DNA from: Pontivivens sp032464575
Lineage (GTDB): Bacteria; Pseudomonadota; Alphaproteobacteria; Rhodobacterales; Rhodobacteraceae
NCBI GenBank assembly: GCA_032464575.1
Contig: JAWDKM010000002.1
Location: 1 to 64,000, forward strand
DNA length: 64,000 nucleotides
Reading direction: 5' to 3'
In this document: piece after piece, positions 52,158 to 61,811 of the stretch
Numbering within the stretch: position 1 is the stretch's first letter
Layout of the letters: each line of letters begins with the position of its first letter
Notes under the pieces: model-generated
The model's database searches: none
The model's input: only the letters and a program-made list of their open reading frames with translations
Told to the model about the DNA's origin: nothing
Made by a program: the position numbers and the translations under genes

Positions 52158-53060
52158 ATGGAGAAATCCGCCGCCATGAAACGCGACTGGCTCGCCACCG
52201 CCCGGACGCTCAGCGAGGCGTTGCCCTACCTGCAGCGTTATGACGGTGCGACGGTGGTGGTGAAGTTCGGCGGCCACGCGATGTCGGACGACGCGGCGAT
52301 GGAGCGGTTCGCCCGCGACGTCGTGCTGATGAAGCAGTGCAACGTGCACCCGGTCGTGGTCCATGGCGGCGGCCCGCAGATCAATCAGATGCTGGAGCGG
52401 CTCGCCATCAAGTCGGAGTTCATCGACGGCAAGCGCGTCACCGACCAGGCCACGGTCGAAGTGGTGGAGATGGTGCTCGCCGGCCGCATCAACAAGCAGA
52501 TCGTCCAGGCGCTCAACGACCAGGGCGGCCGCGCCGTCGGGCTCAGCGGCAAGGACGCGAAGCTGATCGTCTGCGAGAAGGCGACGAAGACCAAGAAGGA
52601 TCCCGACAGCAACATCGAGCAGGTGCTCGACCTCGGCTTCGTCGGCCAGCCGGTCGAGGTGAACCCGGCGGTGCTCAAGACCTTCATAGACAGCGATTTC
52701 ATTCCCGTCGTGGCCCCCATCGGCATGGGCCGGCACGGCGAGACCTACAACATCAACGGCGACACCGCGGCGGGTGCGATCGCGGGCGCGATGCACGCCG
52801 ATCGCCTGCTTCTGCTCACGGACGTGGCGGGGGTGAAGGATGCGGACGGCGACCTCATCACCCACCTGACGCCCGACCACGTGCGGGGGCTCACCGAAAG
52901 CGGCGTGATCTCCGGCGGCATGATCCCGAAAACCGAGACCGCGCTCGACGCGATCCGCGCGGGCGTCGGCGCGGTGGTCATCCTCGACGGCCGCGCGCCC
53001 CATGCCTGCCTGCTGGAGCTCTTCACCGAGCACGGGGCGGGCACGCTTATCAAGCCGTGA
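52158..53060 (+). CDS. argB: Acetylglutamate kinase
   Basis: Second step of arginine synthesis. 300 residues, amino-acid-kinase fold: VVVKFGGHAMSD, VVVHGGGPQIN, DGKRVTDQATVEVV, and the C-terminal GGMIPKTETALDAIRAGV and GTLIKP. GGAGACCGACC precedes the ATG. The following ferredoxin-like gene starts inside its stop (GTGA). Confidence 0.97.
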   Translation: MEKSAAMKRDWLATARTLSEALPYLQRYDGATVVVKFGGHAMSDDAAMERFARDVVLMKQCNVHPVVVHGGGPQINQMLERLAIKSEFIDGKRVTDQATVEVVEMVLAGRINKQIVQALNDQGGRAVGLSGKDAKLIVCEKATKTKKDPDSNIEQVLDLGFVGQPVEVNPAVLKTFIDSDFIPVVAPIGMGRHGETYNINGDTAAGAIAGAMHADRLLLLTDVAGVKDADGDLITHLTPDHVRGLTESGVISGGMIPKTETALDAIRAGVGAVVILDGRAPHACLLELFTEHGAGTLIKP

Positions 53061-53686
53061 AACTCCCCGAGATCGAAGCGGCGCTGGCGGCCGAGACGCT
53101 GCTCTGCGCCGGAGGGCTCTACGAGGACGGGGCGACGATCTGGCTGGTCGCCCCGGATACGCGCCGGTTTTGGGACCACCTGATGGCGAGCCCCGAGGGC
53201 CGCGACGGCGCGCCCGACCGCGTGGACCGCTGGTCGGTCCGCGTGCTGTCGCGCATCGCGGACGATCTCGGCGCGGAGGCGCTCTTCCCCTTCGGCGGTC
53301 CACCCTATCAACCGTTCCTGCGCTGGGCGGTGGCGACGGGGCGTATCTGGTCCTCCCCCATCGGGCCACTGGTCCATGCGGAGATGGGGCTCTGGATCAG
53401 CTTCCGCGGCGCGCTGCGCCTGCCGGGCCACCACGAAATTCCGCCGAGGGCCGCGCGTCCGTGCGACACCTGCCCGGCCCCCTGCACCACCGCCTGCCCG
53501 GTCGGCGCCTTCGAGGGCGGCCAGTACGACGTGCCTGCCTGCCGCGCGCATGTCAGTTCGGATGCCGGAACCGCCTGCCGCACCGGCTGCCTCGCCCGCG
53601 CGGCCTGCCCGGTCGGGCCGCAGTTCCGCCCGCCGCCCGATCAGGCCCGGCACCACATGGCGAGCTTCCTCGGTCAGCGTCCTTGA
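53057..53686 (+). CDS. Ferredoxin-like iron-sulfur protein
   Basis: 209 residues. The first ~130 resemble a soluble alpha/beta domain, with FPFGGPPYQPFLRWA and VHAEMGLWISFRGALRLP. The C-terminal part carries Cys-rich CDTCPAPCTTACPVGAF, CRAH, CRTGCLARAACPVG, arranged for a [4Fe-4S] cluster or two. This combination, including the phrase SFRGALRLP, is reminiscent of the epoxyqueuosine-reductase-type C-terminal region. Function unknown. Starts at GTG overlapping argB. Confidence 0.78.
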   Translation: MKLPEIEAALAAETLLCAGGLYEDGATIWLVAPDTRRFWDHLMASPEGRDGAPDRVDRWSVRVLSRIADDLGAEALFPFGGPPYQPFLRWAVATGRIWSSPIGPLVHAEMGLWISFRGALRLPGHHEIPPRAARPCDTCPAPCTTACPVGAFEGGQYDVPACRAHVSSDAGTACRTGCLARAACPVGPQFRPPPDQARHHMASFLGQRP

Positions 53687-53717
53687 TTGTGACACATAAT
53701 TGCAGCGCAATCGCCAC

Positions 53718-54227
53718 ATGAAGAGAATCGTCCTGATCCGCCACGCAAAATCGTCCTGGTCCGATCCGGCCCTCGACGATGTGGAGCGCCCGCTCAACAA
53801 GCGCGGGCGTCTGGCGAGCCCCCTCATGGGCGCCTGGCTGGTGGAGCTCGGCATCACACCCTACATCGTCTGGCTTTCCCCGTCGACCCGGACGCGGGAG
53901 ACTTGGCGCCGGATGCGGGAAATCGCGGGTGGACCCGAGGGGCAGGTGCACAAGGCGCTCTACATGGCCGACCCCGACACGATGCTCAACATTTTGCGAT
54001 CATCGGGTGAGGGCGATACCGCCGCACTGGTCGGCCACCAGCCCGGAATGGGGGCGATGGCGCGCAAACTCTCGAACGGAAAGCTCTCCACGACCTGCGC
54101 GCGGGCCTTCAATCATTACCCGTCCGCGGCGGTCGCGGTGCTGGAGGCCGACACCGACAAGTGGTCCGGCGTCACCTTCGGCGGATGCCGCTTCACGCAC
54201 TTCGCGGCCCCCAAGGACCTGGTCTGA
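53718..54227 (+). CDS. SixA-type histidine phosphatase
   Basis: 169-residue histidine-phosphatase-superfamily protein. The phospho-His motif is LIRHAKSSWSD at the start, with LSPSTRTRETW and VGHQPGMGAMARKL completing the catalytic pocket. SixA relatives dephosphorylate phospho-His proteins. The ATG at 53718 gives the normal family start, although it lacks a clear ribosome binding site; a TTG 18 bp upstream is possible. Confidence 0.88.
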   Translation: MKRIVLIRHAKSSWSDPALDDVERPLNKRGRLASPLMGAWLVELGITPYIVWLSPSTRTRETWRRMREIAGGPEGQVHKALYMADPDTMLNILRSSGEGDTAALVGHQPGMGAMARKLSNGKLSTTCARAFNHYPSAAVAVLEADTDKWSGVTFGGCRFTHFAAPKDLV

Positions 54228-54304
54228 GCCGCGTCACTCGCGCCCCTTGCGAAACCTTTGTGACTGTCCCACGTTGTTTGGCGGTAGGACGAAGGGGGAA
54301 TCGC

Positions 54305-54532
54305 ATGTCGTCGGTCGCATCCGTTCTCAATGCCATCGCGAACGCATTCGGGTTCGGCTACTCGCCGATCCTGATGGAAATTTCCCGCGCGACGGGGGTT
54401 CCGGCCTCCGTTCTGGCGCGGTCCTCCACCATGGAAATCCTCGAGATGATCCGCGCTGCGGGCATCCCCTACGCCGACATTCCGCCGCATGTGGCCGACG
54501 CGCTCGGCCTTGTCCGGGCGGGCGACCGCTAG
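54305..54532 (+). CDS. Small conserved-looking protein of unknown function
   Basis: 75 residues, mostly helical: MSSVASVLNAIANAFGFGYS, then EISRATGVPASVLARSSTME and a C-terminal ADIPPHVADALGLV. No signal or Cys. AAGGGGGAA lies before the ATG at 54305, and codon use matches its neighbours, so it is likely real. The DNA before it (TTGCGAAACCTTTGTGACTG) could hold a promoter. Confidence 0.65.
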   Translation: MSSVASVLNAIANAFGFGYSPILMEISRATGVPASVLARSSTMEILEMIRAAGIPYADIPPHVADALGLVRAGDR

Positions 54533-54608
54533 TCGGTCCCTTTTTCCAACTTGCGGGTAGCGCCACGCGCGGCTAGCTGATCGAAGGGCGATCGAGCGAG
54601 GCTGCGTC

Positions 54609-56363
54609 ATGGCATCACCGGCGGGAGCCGACCCGTTTCTGATCTCCGCGACCGTGTTCCTCGGCGCGGCGGTGATCGCCGTACCGGTCTTCCGCCGCCT
54701 CGGCTTCGGCTCGGTGTTGGGCTACCTCGCCGCCGGCGCGCTGATCGGACCTTATGGCCTCGCGCTGTTCCAGGACGTGGAGGGAGTGCTGCACCTCGCG
54801 GAGTTCGGCGTGGTGCTCCTCCTCTTCATCATCGGGCTGGAGCTGACGCCCTCGCGGCTCTACCGCCTACGCGCGGACATCTTCGGTCTGGGCACCCTGC
54901 AAATCCTCATCAGCGGCGCGCTCATCTACGGCGTCGCCCGGTTTTCGGGACTTGCCTGGGATGCCGCGGTCGTGGCGGGCGGGGCGCTCGCGCTCAGTTC
55001 CACCGCGTTCGGGGTCCAGATCCTGCGGGAGAGGCGCGTGCTCAACGCGCCCTATGGCGAGCGGGCATTTTCGATCCTGCTCGCCCAGGATCTCGCGGTG
55101 GTGCCGCTCTTCACGCTCGTGGCCCTTCTGGCCCCGGCGGCCGGTTCCGGTGAGGGCGGCAGCGTGTGGTGGCAGGGCGGGATCGCCATCGGGGCCGTCA
55201 TCGCGCTCTACCTCGTCGCGCGCTACCTGATGCGGCCCTTCTTCCGGCTGATCGCGACCGCGGGCTCCAACGAGATCTTCGTCGCCGCGGCCCTCCTCGT
55301 CGTCTGCGCCTCGGCCCTGCTGATGGACCTCGTGGGCCTTTCGATGGCGATGGGCGCCTTCATCGCGGGCGTCCTCCTGGCGGAGAGCGAGTTCCGCCAC
55401 CAGCTCGAGACCGATATCGAGCCGTTCCGCGGCCTGCTGCTCGGCCTCTTCTTCATGGGCTTCGGCATGACGCTCGACTGGTCGCTGATCGCGGGCGCGT
55501 GGTGGCTGGTGATCGGCGGATCGATCGTGCTCTTCCTGGGCAAGATGGTGGTGCTCTACGCGCTGACCCGCCGTTTCGGCTCGGACCACGCGGATGCGCT
55601 GCGGATCGCGGCGACGCTGGGCCAGGGCGGCGAGTTCGCCTTCGTCACGCTCGGCCTCGCCTCCGGCTCGGGGCTGTTGGGGGTCGAGGTCGCCTCGATC
55701 CTCTCGGCCATCGTCACGCTCTCGATGATCCTGACCCCCGCCGCCGTGGCCGGGGCGGATCGCGCGCTGCAACGCGGGCCGGACGCCCTCGACGACATGG
55801 ACGAGCTCGAGGATGCGGACAACAAGCGCATCATCGTCGCGGGCTTCGGCCGCGTGGGCCAGGTCGTCTCCCGGCTCCTGCGCATGCGCGGCCACGACGT
55901 GACGCTGATCGACAGCTCGCCGCGGCGCATCCGCATCGCGCGGACCTTCGGCACGCAGGTCTATTTCGGCGACGCCTCCCGCCTCGACGTGCTGGAAACA
56001 GCGGGCGTGGGCGAGGCCGACATTCTGTTCCTGTGCATCAACGACCGCCAGGGCGCGGTGCACACGGTCGAAAAGCTGCGCGAGCGCTATCCCGACCTGA
56101 CGATCTTCGCCGACACCTACGACCGGTTCAGCCAGATGCGCATGCAGGCCGCAGGCGCCGATCTGGTCGTGCGCCAGACCTTCGAGAGTGCGCTTTTACT
56201 GGCGCGTAAGGGGCTGGAGGCAATTGGCGACGGCGACGCCGCCGACGACCTGATCGAGGAATTCCGCACCCGCGACGAGGAACGACTGGAACTGGAGACC
56301 CGCTACGGCTCCCTGAAGGCAGTGGAAATCCTGCGCGAGAAGTATGCGCTGGATGATGAGTAG
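54609..56363 (+). CDS. Monovalent cation:proton antiporter-2 (KefB/KefC type)
   Basis: 584 residues. Residues 1-395 form about twelve membrane helices of the CPA2 exchanger fold (FGVVLLLFIIGLELTPSRLY, then ALALSSTAFGVQIL and LAQDLAVVPLF with the ion-site Asp). Residues ~400-530 are a RCK/TrkA-N domain with RIIVAGFGRVGQVVSRLL (NAD(H)-binding). Such antiporters extrude K+ in exchange for H+; Kef proteins are gated by glutathione adducts, but no ancillary KefF/G gene is seen here. Confidence 0.92.
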   Translation: MASPAGADPFLISATVFLGAAVIAVPVFRRLGFGSVLGYLAAGALIGPYGLALFQDVEGVLHLAEFGVVLLLFIIGLELTPSRLYRLRADIFGLGTLQILISGALIYGVARFSGLAWDAAVVAGGALALSSTAFGVQILRERRVLNAPYGERAFSILLAQDLAVVPLFTLVALLAPAAGSGEGGSVWWQGGIAIGAVIALYLVARYLMRPFFRLIATAGSNEIFVAAALLVVCASALLMDLVGLSMAMGAFIAGVLLAESEFRHQLETDIEPFRGLLLGLFFMGFGMTLDWSLIAGAWWLVIGGSIVLFLGKMVVLYALTRRFGSDHADALRIAATLGQGGEFAFVTLGLASGSGLLGVEVASILSAIVTLSMILTPAAVAGADRALQRGPDALDDMDELEDADNKRIIVAGFGRVGQVVSRLLRMRGHDVTLIDSSPRRIRIARTFGTQVYFGDASRLDVLETAGVGEADILFLCINDRQGAVHTVEKLRERYPDLTIFADTYDRFSQMRMQAAGADLVVRQTFESALLLARKGLEAIGDGDAADDLIEEFRTRDEERLELETRYGSLKAVEILREKYALDDE

Positions 56364-56415
56364 GCGGTGCCCGTCGGCACCGCTATCCGATCCAGCAGAT
56401 AATCAGAGTACTGAG

Positions 56416-56603
56416 GGTCGCGCTCGACCTGGAGGGCGCAAGCGGGACGGGATTGAGATGTCCGCGCCCTCAAGCATCGACGTCGCATGTTCTGCGAATG
56501 ACTTCGCCAACGCGCCCTCCGAGGGAGGGTGATCCGGCTTCCCGGAAACTGTCCAGTGGACAGTTTCGCCGGATCACGGGCTGAGCCCCGGACGGGCGCG
56601 GCC
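56416..56603 (+). repeat. 126-bp element, copy 3, interrupted
   Basis: Left end GGTCGCGCTCGACCT (56416-56430) and interior (CGCCCTCAAGCATCG, CTTCGCCAACGCGCCCTCC) match copies 1 and 2. After CCTCCGAGGGAGG the element is broken by about 60 bp, then resumes with CGGGCGCGGCC (56593-56603). The insert includes a large palindrome at 56529-56577. Confidence 0.72.
56529..56577. repeat. Nested palindrome inserted in copy 3
   Basis: GTGATCCGG (56529-56537) pairs with CCGGATCAC (56569-56577), and inside it AAACTGTCC (56546-56554) pairs with GGACAGTTT (56558-56566) around a 3-base loop. The two stems make a 49-bp hairpin with a single asymmetric bulge. It is unrelated in sequence to the host element. 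Confidence 0.75.
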
Positions 56604-56830
56604 CGGCGGTGCCGCCGGGCGGGAGTGTGCGTCGGAGTAGTACCACCCCGGACGTGATCCGGGGTCTTTCGCCACGGAGCGCTTCGAGGGCAGGAGGTCC
56701 CGGCTCTGCGGCCGGGACGGTGGTTTCTTCTTGCGACCGCCCCGGACCTGATCCGGGGCCTTCCGCCCATGTCGCACCACCATTCCAAACGATCCCGGCG
56801 CTGCGGCCGGGACGGTCCCACCAAACGCCC
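56604..56830. repeat. Array of short palindromes downstream of copy 3
   Basis: No gene. CCCCGGA-n5-TCCGGGG occurs twice (56646-56664 and 56740-56758) and a CCCGGC-n-GCCGGGAC stem twice (56697-56718 and 56793-56814), alternating. The same units lie next to copy 1 at 12955-13026. The GGCGGTGCCGCC stem (56606-56617) is also found next to copy 1. Confidence 0.7.
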
Positions 56831-58729
56831 CTACCGAAGCCACCAGCTTACATCGTGCGCGTCGATCCGGCCCGAGGGGGCGCCCGGGATATGCTTGCCG
56901 AGCTTCCAGCTCCGGTCCGCATAATTGATCGCGAAGCGCCACTTGCCCGCATCGCGCACCCGCAGCCCCTCGGGCAGGTCGAGCGTCTCGAGCCCCGCCT
57001 CCTCCGCCGCATCGCGCAGGATCCGCATCATGGCCGCGTCATCGGGCCAACCGCCGAGATACTGGCGGCGGACCGTGCCGATCCGCGCCGGAACGCCATC
57101 CTCCGCCGCCTCCAGCGCCTTGCCCTCCAGCACCTCGCGCCAGAAGCGGAACGAGCCGCCATCCCCCAACGGCACCGGGCTGTCGGCCCGCAGGCTCTCG
57201 ACCCGCGCGACCGTCGCCTCCACCCCCGGCAGGCCGGGCGGCAGCGGCACCGGGATCTGGAAATCCGCGGTCTTGGAGCCCGACCGCGGCCCCGCCACCA
57301 GCACGCCCTGGTAAGCCTCCACCCCGAGGGCGCCCCAATGCATCAGCCCCGGCACCACGACCATCTTCCAGGGCGAAAGGTCGGTGCAGTCGCGCGGCAC
57401 GATGTCCACGCTCAGCCCCAACCGCCGCAGCCCCCGGTAGAAGTCGAAGATGAGGCGGAAGTAGTCGAACTCCGCCCCCTGCGGCTGCGCGGCCCAGGCC
57501 CATGCGCTCTCGTAGTCGAAGACGAGGCCGACCGGCGCGGTCCCGGTTTCCACCTCCACCCCCGACAGTTCGCCGGCCACCTGCGCCGCCTCGCCCAGCG
57601 CCGGAGCGGCCGCGCTGTCGGGCCGGAGCAGCCCCGCATGCATCTGTTCCTGCGCAAACGGCGCCTGCCGCCAGCGGAAGTAGCAGACCGCCTCCGCCCC
57701 GTGCGCGAACGCCTCCCACGCCCAGAGGCGTGCCATGCCGGGCGCCGGATCGGGGTTGTGCGGTGCCCAGTTCACCGGGCCGGGCTGCTGCTCCATCACC
57801 CACCAGCGGCCCTTGCCCACCGCGCGGTAGAGGTCGTGGTGGAACGCCTGAAAATCCGGATCGCCGGAGCGGGCGAAGCGGCGTTTCACCTCCTCCGGCT
57901 GGTCCGAGCGATCCTCAAGAAAGCCCATCGGGTAGCTGTCCCAGCTCGCGATATCGAGATCCGCGCCGACCGCGAAGTGATCGAACTCCACGATCCGGCC
58001 CATGTAGTTGTGGATCAGCGGCGCGTCGGTCAGCGGCCGCAGCGCCAGCACCTGCGCCCGATTGAACCGCGCCACCTGATCGGAGGAGAAGCGCTTGAAG
58101 TCGAGCACATGGCTCGGGTTCGGCTCCGTCACCGTCAGGTTCGGCAGGAAGACCTCGCCGAAATGGCGGTACTCCATCGACCAGAAGACGTTGCCCCAAG
58201 CCGCGTTCAGCGCCTCGATGGAGCCGTAGCGCGCCTCGAGCCACTGCCGGAACGCCACCGCCGCCGCATCGGAGTAGCTGTAGATCGTGTCGTGGCAGCC
58301 ATACTCGTTGTCGATCTGCCACGCCCGCACATCGGGATTGCGCCCGTAACGCTCCCCCATCAGCCGGGCGATCCGCACCGCCTCGCCCCGGTAGCCGTCG
58401 TGGGAGAAGCAGTAGTGCCGCCGCGAGCCGAAGCCGCGGACGTGGCCGTGGTGGTCGAGCGCGAAGATCCCCGGATGCTTCTCGCAGACCCAGCGGGGTG
58501 GCGTGGCGGTGGGCGTACCCATGACGACCTGCAGGCCCGCAGCGCCCAGCGCCTCGACCGCACGATCCAGCCACTCCCACCGGAAATCGCCTTCGTCGGG
58601 TTCCAGCCGGGACCAAGCGAACTCGCCAATGCGCACCCAGCTGAGCCCGGTCTCGACCATGCGGGCGGCATCCTCGGCCCACATCTCCTCGGGCCAGTGT
58701 TCGGGGTAGTAGCAGACGCCGAGCTTCAT
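56831..58729 (-). CDS. GH42 beta-galactosidase
   Basis: 632-residue glycoside hydrolase family 42 enzyme that releases galactose from beta-galactosides. The start MKLGVCYYPEHWPEEMW is the family signature. The acid/base Glu is in AWQIDNEYGCHDT and the nucleophile Glu in VMEQQPGPVNWAPHN. A trimerisation-like and a small C-terminal beta domain follow. No signal peptide, so it is cytoplasmic and needs an importer not seen here. Last gene of the operon; overlaps the lactonase by 4 bp. Behind it lies the repeat array. Confidence 0.95.
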   Translation of the reverse strand: MKLGVCYYPEHWPEEMWAEDAARMVETGLSWVRIGEFAWSRLEPDEGDFRWEWLDRAVEALGAAGLQVVMGTPTATPPRWVCEKHPGIFALDHHGHVRGFGSRRHYCFSHDGYRGEAVRIARLMGERYGRNPDVRAWQIDNEYGCHDTIYSYSDAAAVAFRQWLEARYGSIEALNAAWGNVFWSMEYRHFGEVFLPNLTVTEPNPSHVLDFKRFSSDQVARFNRAQVLALRPLTDAPLIHNYMGRIVEFDHFAVGADLDIASWDSYPMGFLEDRSDQPEEVKRRFARSGDPDFQAFHHDLYRAVGKGRWWVMEQQPGPVNWAPHNPDPAPGMARLWAWEAFAHGAEAVCYFRWRQAPFAQEQMHAGLLRPDSAAAPALGEAAQVAGELSGVEVETGTAPVGLVFDYESAWAWAAQPQGAEFDYFRLIFDFYRGLRRLGLSVDIVPRDCTDLSPWKMVVVPGLMHWGALGVEAYQGVLVAGPRSGSKTADFQIPVPLPPGLPGVEATVARVESLRADSPVPLGDGGSFRFWREVLEGKALEAAEDGVPARIGTVRRQYLGGWPDDAAMMRILRDAAEEAGLETLDLPEGLRVRDAGKWRFAINYADRSWKLGKHIPGAPSGRIDAHDVSWWLR

Positions 58730-59554
58730 GGGTTCACCGCTGGTTCCGCCCGTCCGGGCACGCCGTCGCAGACCTTGAACGTGGCGCCGGAGAGGGGCGC
58801 ATCGTCGAGGGCCGCCTTGTCCATCCCCTCCCGCGCCGTGGTGGCGTAGAGCACACCGTCTGGCGTCAGCGCCGGGCAGCTCACCTGCGGCACCGGCAGG
58901 CGCTCCACATGGTCGACCCGGCCGTCGGGGGCGTGGCGGACCACCTCGCCGGAGCCCCAGCGGGCCGACCAGACATAGCCGTCGCCGTCGCAGATCGCCC
59001 CATCCGGGTTGCCCGGCCCCTCGACCTCGACGAAGACCTCGGGCGCACCGTGCGGCCAGCCAGCCTCGTCGAGCGGTTGGCGCATGATCCGGCGCGTGGG
59101 CGTGTCTGCGAAATAGGCCGTGGCCCCGTCCGGCGAAAAACAGATCGAGTTGGAGATCGTGATCCCGCCGTAGAGCTTCACCAGCCGCCCCTCGTAGAAG
59201 CGGTAGATCGCGCCCGCCCCTGGCTCCGCCTTCCAGCCCATCGTGCCGATCCAGAAGCCGCCGTGCGGATCCGCCCGCCCGTCATTGGAGCGGGTGACCG
59301 GGTGGTCGGCCTCCAGATCGTGAACCTGCTCCCGCGCCCCGCTCTCGATATCGAACCGCCACAGCGCGGTTTCGGAGGCGATCAGCAGCGTGTCCCGGTC
59401 GATCCAGCCGGCGGCGGAATGGGCGGTGTCGAAGCTCCATTCCCGCCCCGGCGCGTAGAGCTTGCGCCCCAGGATATCGAACCAGAAGAGTTCGCTGCGC
59501 TCCGGGTGCCAGAGCGGCCCCTCGCCCAGTTCGCACAGTCGGTCGTCGAAGAGG

Positions 59555-59562
<8 letters not shown>
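58726..59562 (-). CDS. SMP-30/gluconolactonase-family sugar lactonase
   Basis: 278-residue six-bladed beta-propeller. Metal-site motifs LGEGPLWHPE (Glu), TRSNDGRADPHGGFWIGTM (Asn, Asp), and NPDGAICDGDGYVW (Asn, Asp). By context it opens galactono-lactone made by the SDR in this operon. The start is the GTG at 59562, preceded by GAGG inside the dgoA end; a TTG 15 bp upstream is a weaker choice. It overlaps dgoA by 8 bp. Confidence 0.88.
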
Positions 59563-60156
<594 letters not shown>

Positions 60157-60160
<4 letters not shown>

Positions 60161-61047
60161 GCCCCCTCCCGCGCAGCGGCGAGGCCCGCCAGCGCCATCT
60201 CGGTTCCATCGTGGATGTCTGCGTCGAGGCCCACGGATTTCAAGGCCTGCGCATAGACCTGCGTGAGGCCGGACGCCCCGATCAGCGCCACCCGCTCGCC
60301 CAGCCAGTAGGGCTTCATCGCCGCAAGCTCCGCCCCCAGCAACAGGCCGGAGAGGCGGGCGCGGGCCTTGTCCGGCGCGTCTCCGTTCAGCAGCCCATCG
60401 GCGCGCAGGGTGAAGAGCGCGGTGGCGATCCGCTCGGGCCGCGCCATCGTCTCCTCCAGCGCCTCGGCGAAGGCGTCGTCGTCCCAGCCCTCACCCACGG
60501 AATGGCGCAGCACCGACTGTTTCGCCAGCAACTGATACAGCTCCCCCGTCATCGCCGTGCGGAAGTGGCAAAGCTCACCCGCGCTGATCCGTGCCCATTT
60601 CGAATGCGTGCCGGGCAGGCAGAGCACACCGTCGAAGCCCGGCTCGCGCGCCAACAGGCCCGCGATCTGCGTTTCCTCCCCGCGCATCACGTCGGGCGGC
60701 TCGGCCTGCGAAACGCCGGAGAGCACCCGAACCGTCAGCCGCGGATCAGAGGTCGGCGCCGCCACCAGCCGCCCGGCGGGCGCGCAGGGCACCGGCTGAT
60801 AGGGCGCCTCGACCCAGCCCTGGCGGGAGCCGACCATGCCGCAGGCGATCACCTCGACCGGGCCACCCAACCAAGGCTCGATCAGCGCGAGCAGCGCCCC
60901 CTCGAACCCGTCGCGGTCGAGCCTATTCATTCCAGCATCCGACGCGGCCTCGGCCACCGCCTCGCGCCCCCGCATCGCCCAGACCCGCAGGTTGGAAGTG
61001 CCCCAATCGGCCGCGATCCACTCCGCCGTGACAGCCGCGTCCATCAT
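60157..61047 (-). CDS. dgoK: 2-dehydro-3-deoxygalactonokinase
   Basis: Phosphorylates 2-keto-3-deoxygalactonate. 296 residues of the DgoK family: AADWGTSNLRVWAM at the start, CGMVGSRQGWVEAPY, the CLPGTHSKWARI phosphate loop, and the C-terminal LIGASGLTQVYAQALK. The ATG at 61047 overlaps the SDR stop by 4 bp, and the stop overlaps dgoA by 4 bp. Confidence 0.93.
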
Positions 61048-61811
61048 CCGGTGAACACCACGCCCCCGTCCACGACGAGGGCCTGCGCGGTCATCATCCG
61101 GCTGGCCTTGGAGGCGAGGAACAGTGTCGCGTCCACGATGTCCTGCGGCACGAGGTGCTCCTTGAGGCACTGCTTGTCGAGGTGCTCGCGCAGCCCCTCC
61201 TCCGTCGCCCAAAGCTCCTTTTGCCGGTCGGTCAGGACCCAGCCGGGAACAAGCGCGTTGACCCGGACGCCGTCCGGCCCGAACTCCCGCGCGTGGGTGC
61301 GCGTCAGCCCCAGGATCGCCGCCTTCGCTGCGACATAGGCGGGGTAGCCCGCGTTCCCCATCCCGTAGCTCGCCGAGGAGAAGTTGACGATCGCACCGCC
61401 CCCGGCCTCTCGCATACCCGGCACCACGTGCTGCGTGGTGAAGAAATGCGGGCGCAGGTTTACGGCGTGGTTCCAGTCCCAGTCCTCGACCGCGTAGTCC
61501 AGCGTCTTGTGCCGCGTGTCGTTCGCCGCGTTGTTCACCAGCACGGTGATCGCCCCGAAATGCCGCGCGCCTTCGTCCATGCAGGCCTGCAGCCGCTCGA
61601 TATCGGTGATGTCGCACTGCATGTAATGCGGCTTGTTCCCATGCTTCTCCTCCATCTCCGCGCAGAAGGCGGAGGCGTCGGAGCGCTGGACGAAGCTCAC
61701 CCGCGCACCCGCCGCCAGGAACCCCTCGGTGATCGAGGCGCCGATGCCCGAGCCGCCTCCGGTAATGAAGACGTGGGCGCCATGCAGGTCGTGGAATGTC
61801 GCGTATTTCAT
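61044..61811 (-). CDS. SDR-family sugar dehydrogenase, probably galactose 1-dehydrogenase
   Basis: 255 residues. Cofactor loop FITGGGSGIGASI, VNNAANDTR, catalytic SSASYG-x4-YPAYVAAKAAI (Ser, Tyr, Lys), and VPGWVLTD. Within an operon that has a lactonase, dehydratase, DgoK and DgoA, oxidation of galactose to galactonolactone is the missing first step, so that role is inferred. The ATG at 61811 overlaps the dehydratase stop by 1 bp. Confidence 0.85.
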   Translation of the reverse strand: MKYATFHDLHGAHVFITGGGSGIGASITEGFLAAGARVSFVQRSDASAFCAEMEEKHGNKPHYMQCDITDIERLQACMDEGARHFGAITVLVNNAANDTRHKTLDYAVEDWDWNHAVNLRPHFFTTQHVVPGMREAGGGAIVNFSSASYGMGNAGYPAYVAAKAAILGLTRTHAREFGPDGVRVNALVPGWVLTDRQKELWATEEGLREHLDKQCLKEHLVPQDIVDATLFLASKASRMMTAQALVVDGGVVFTG

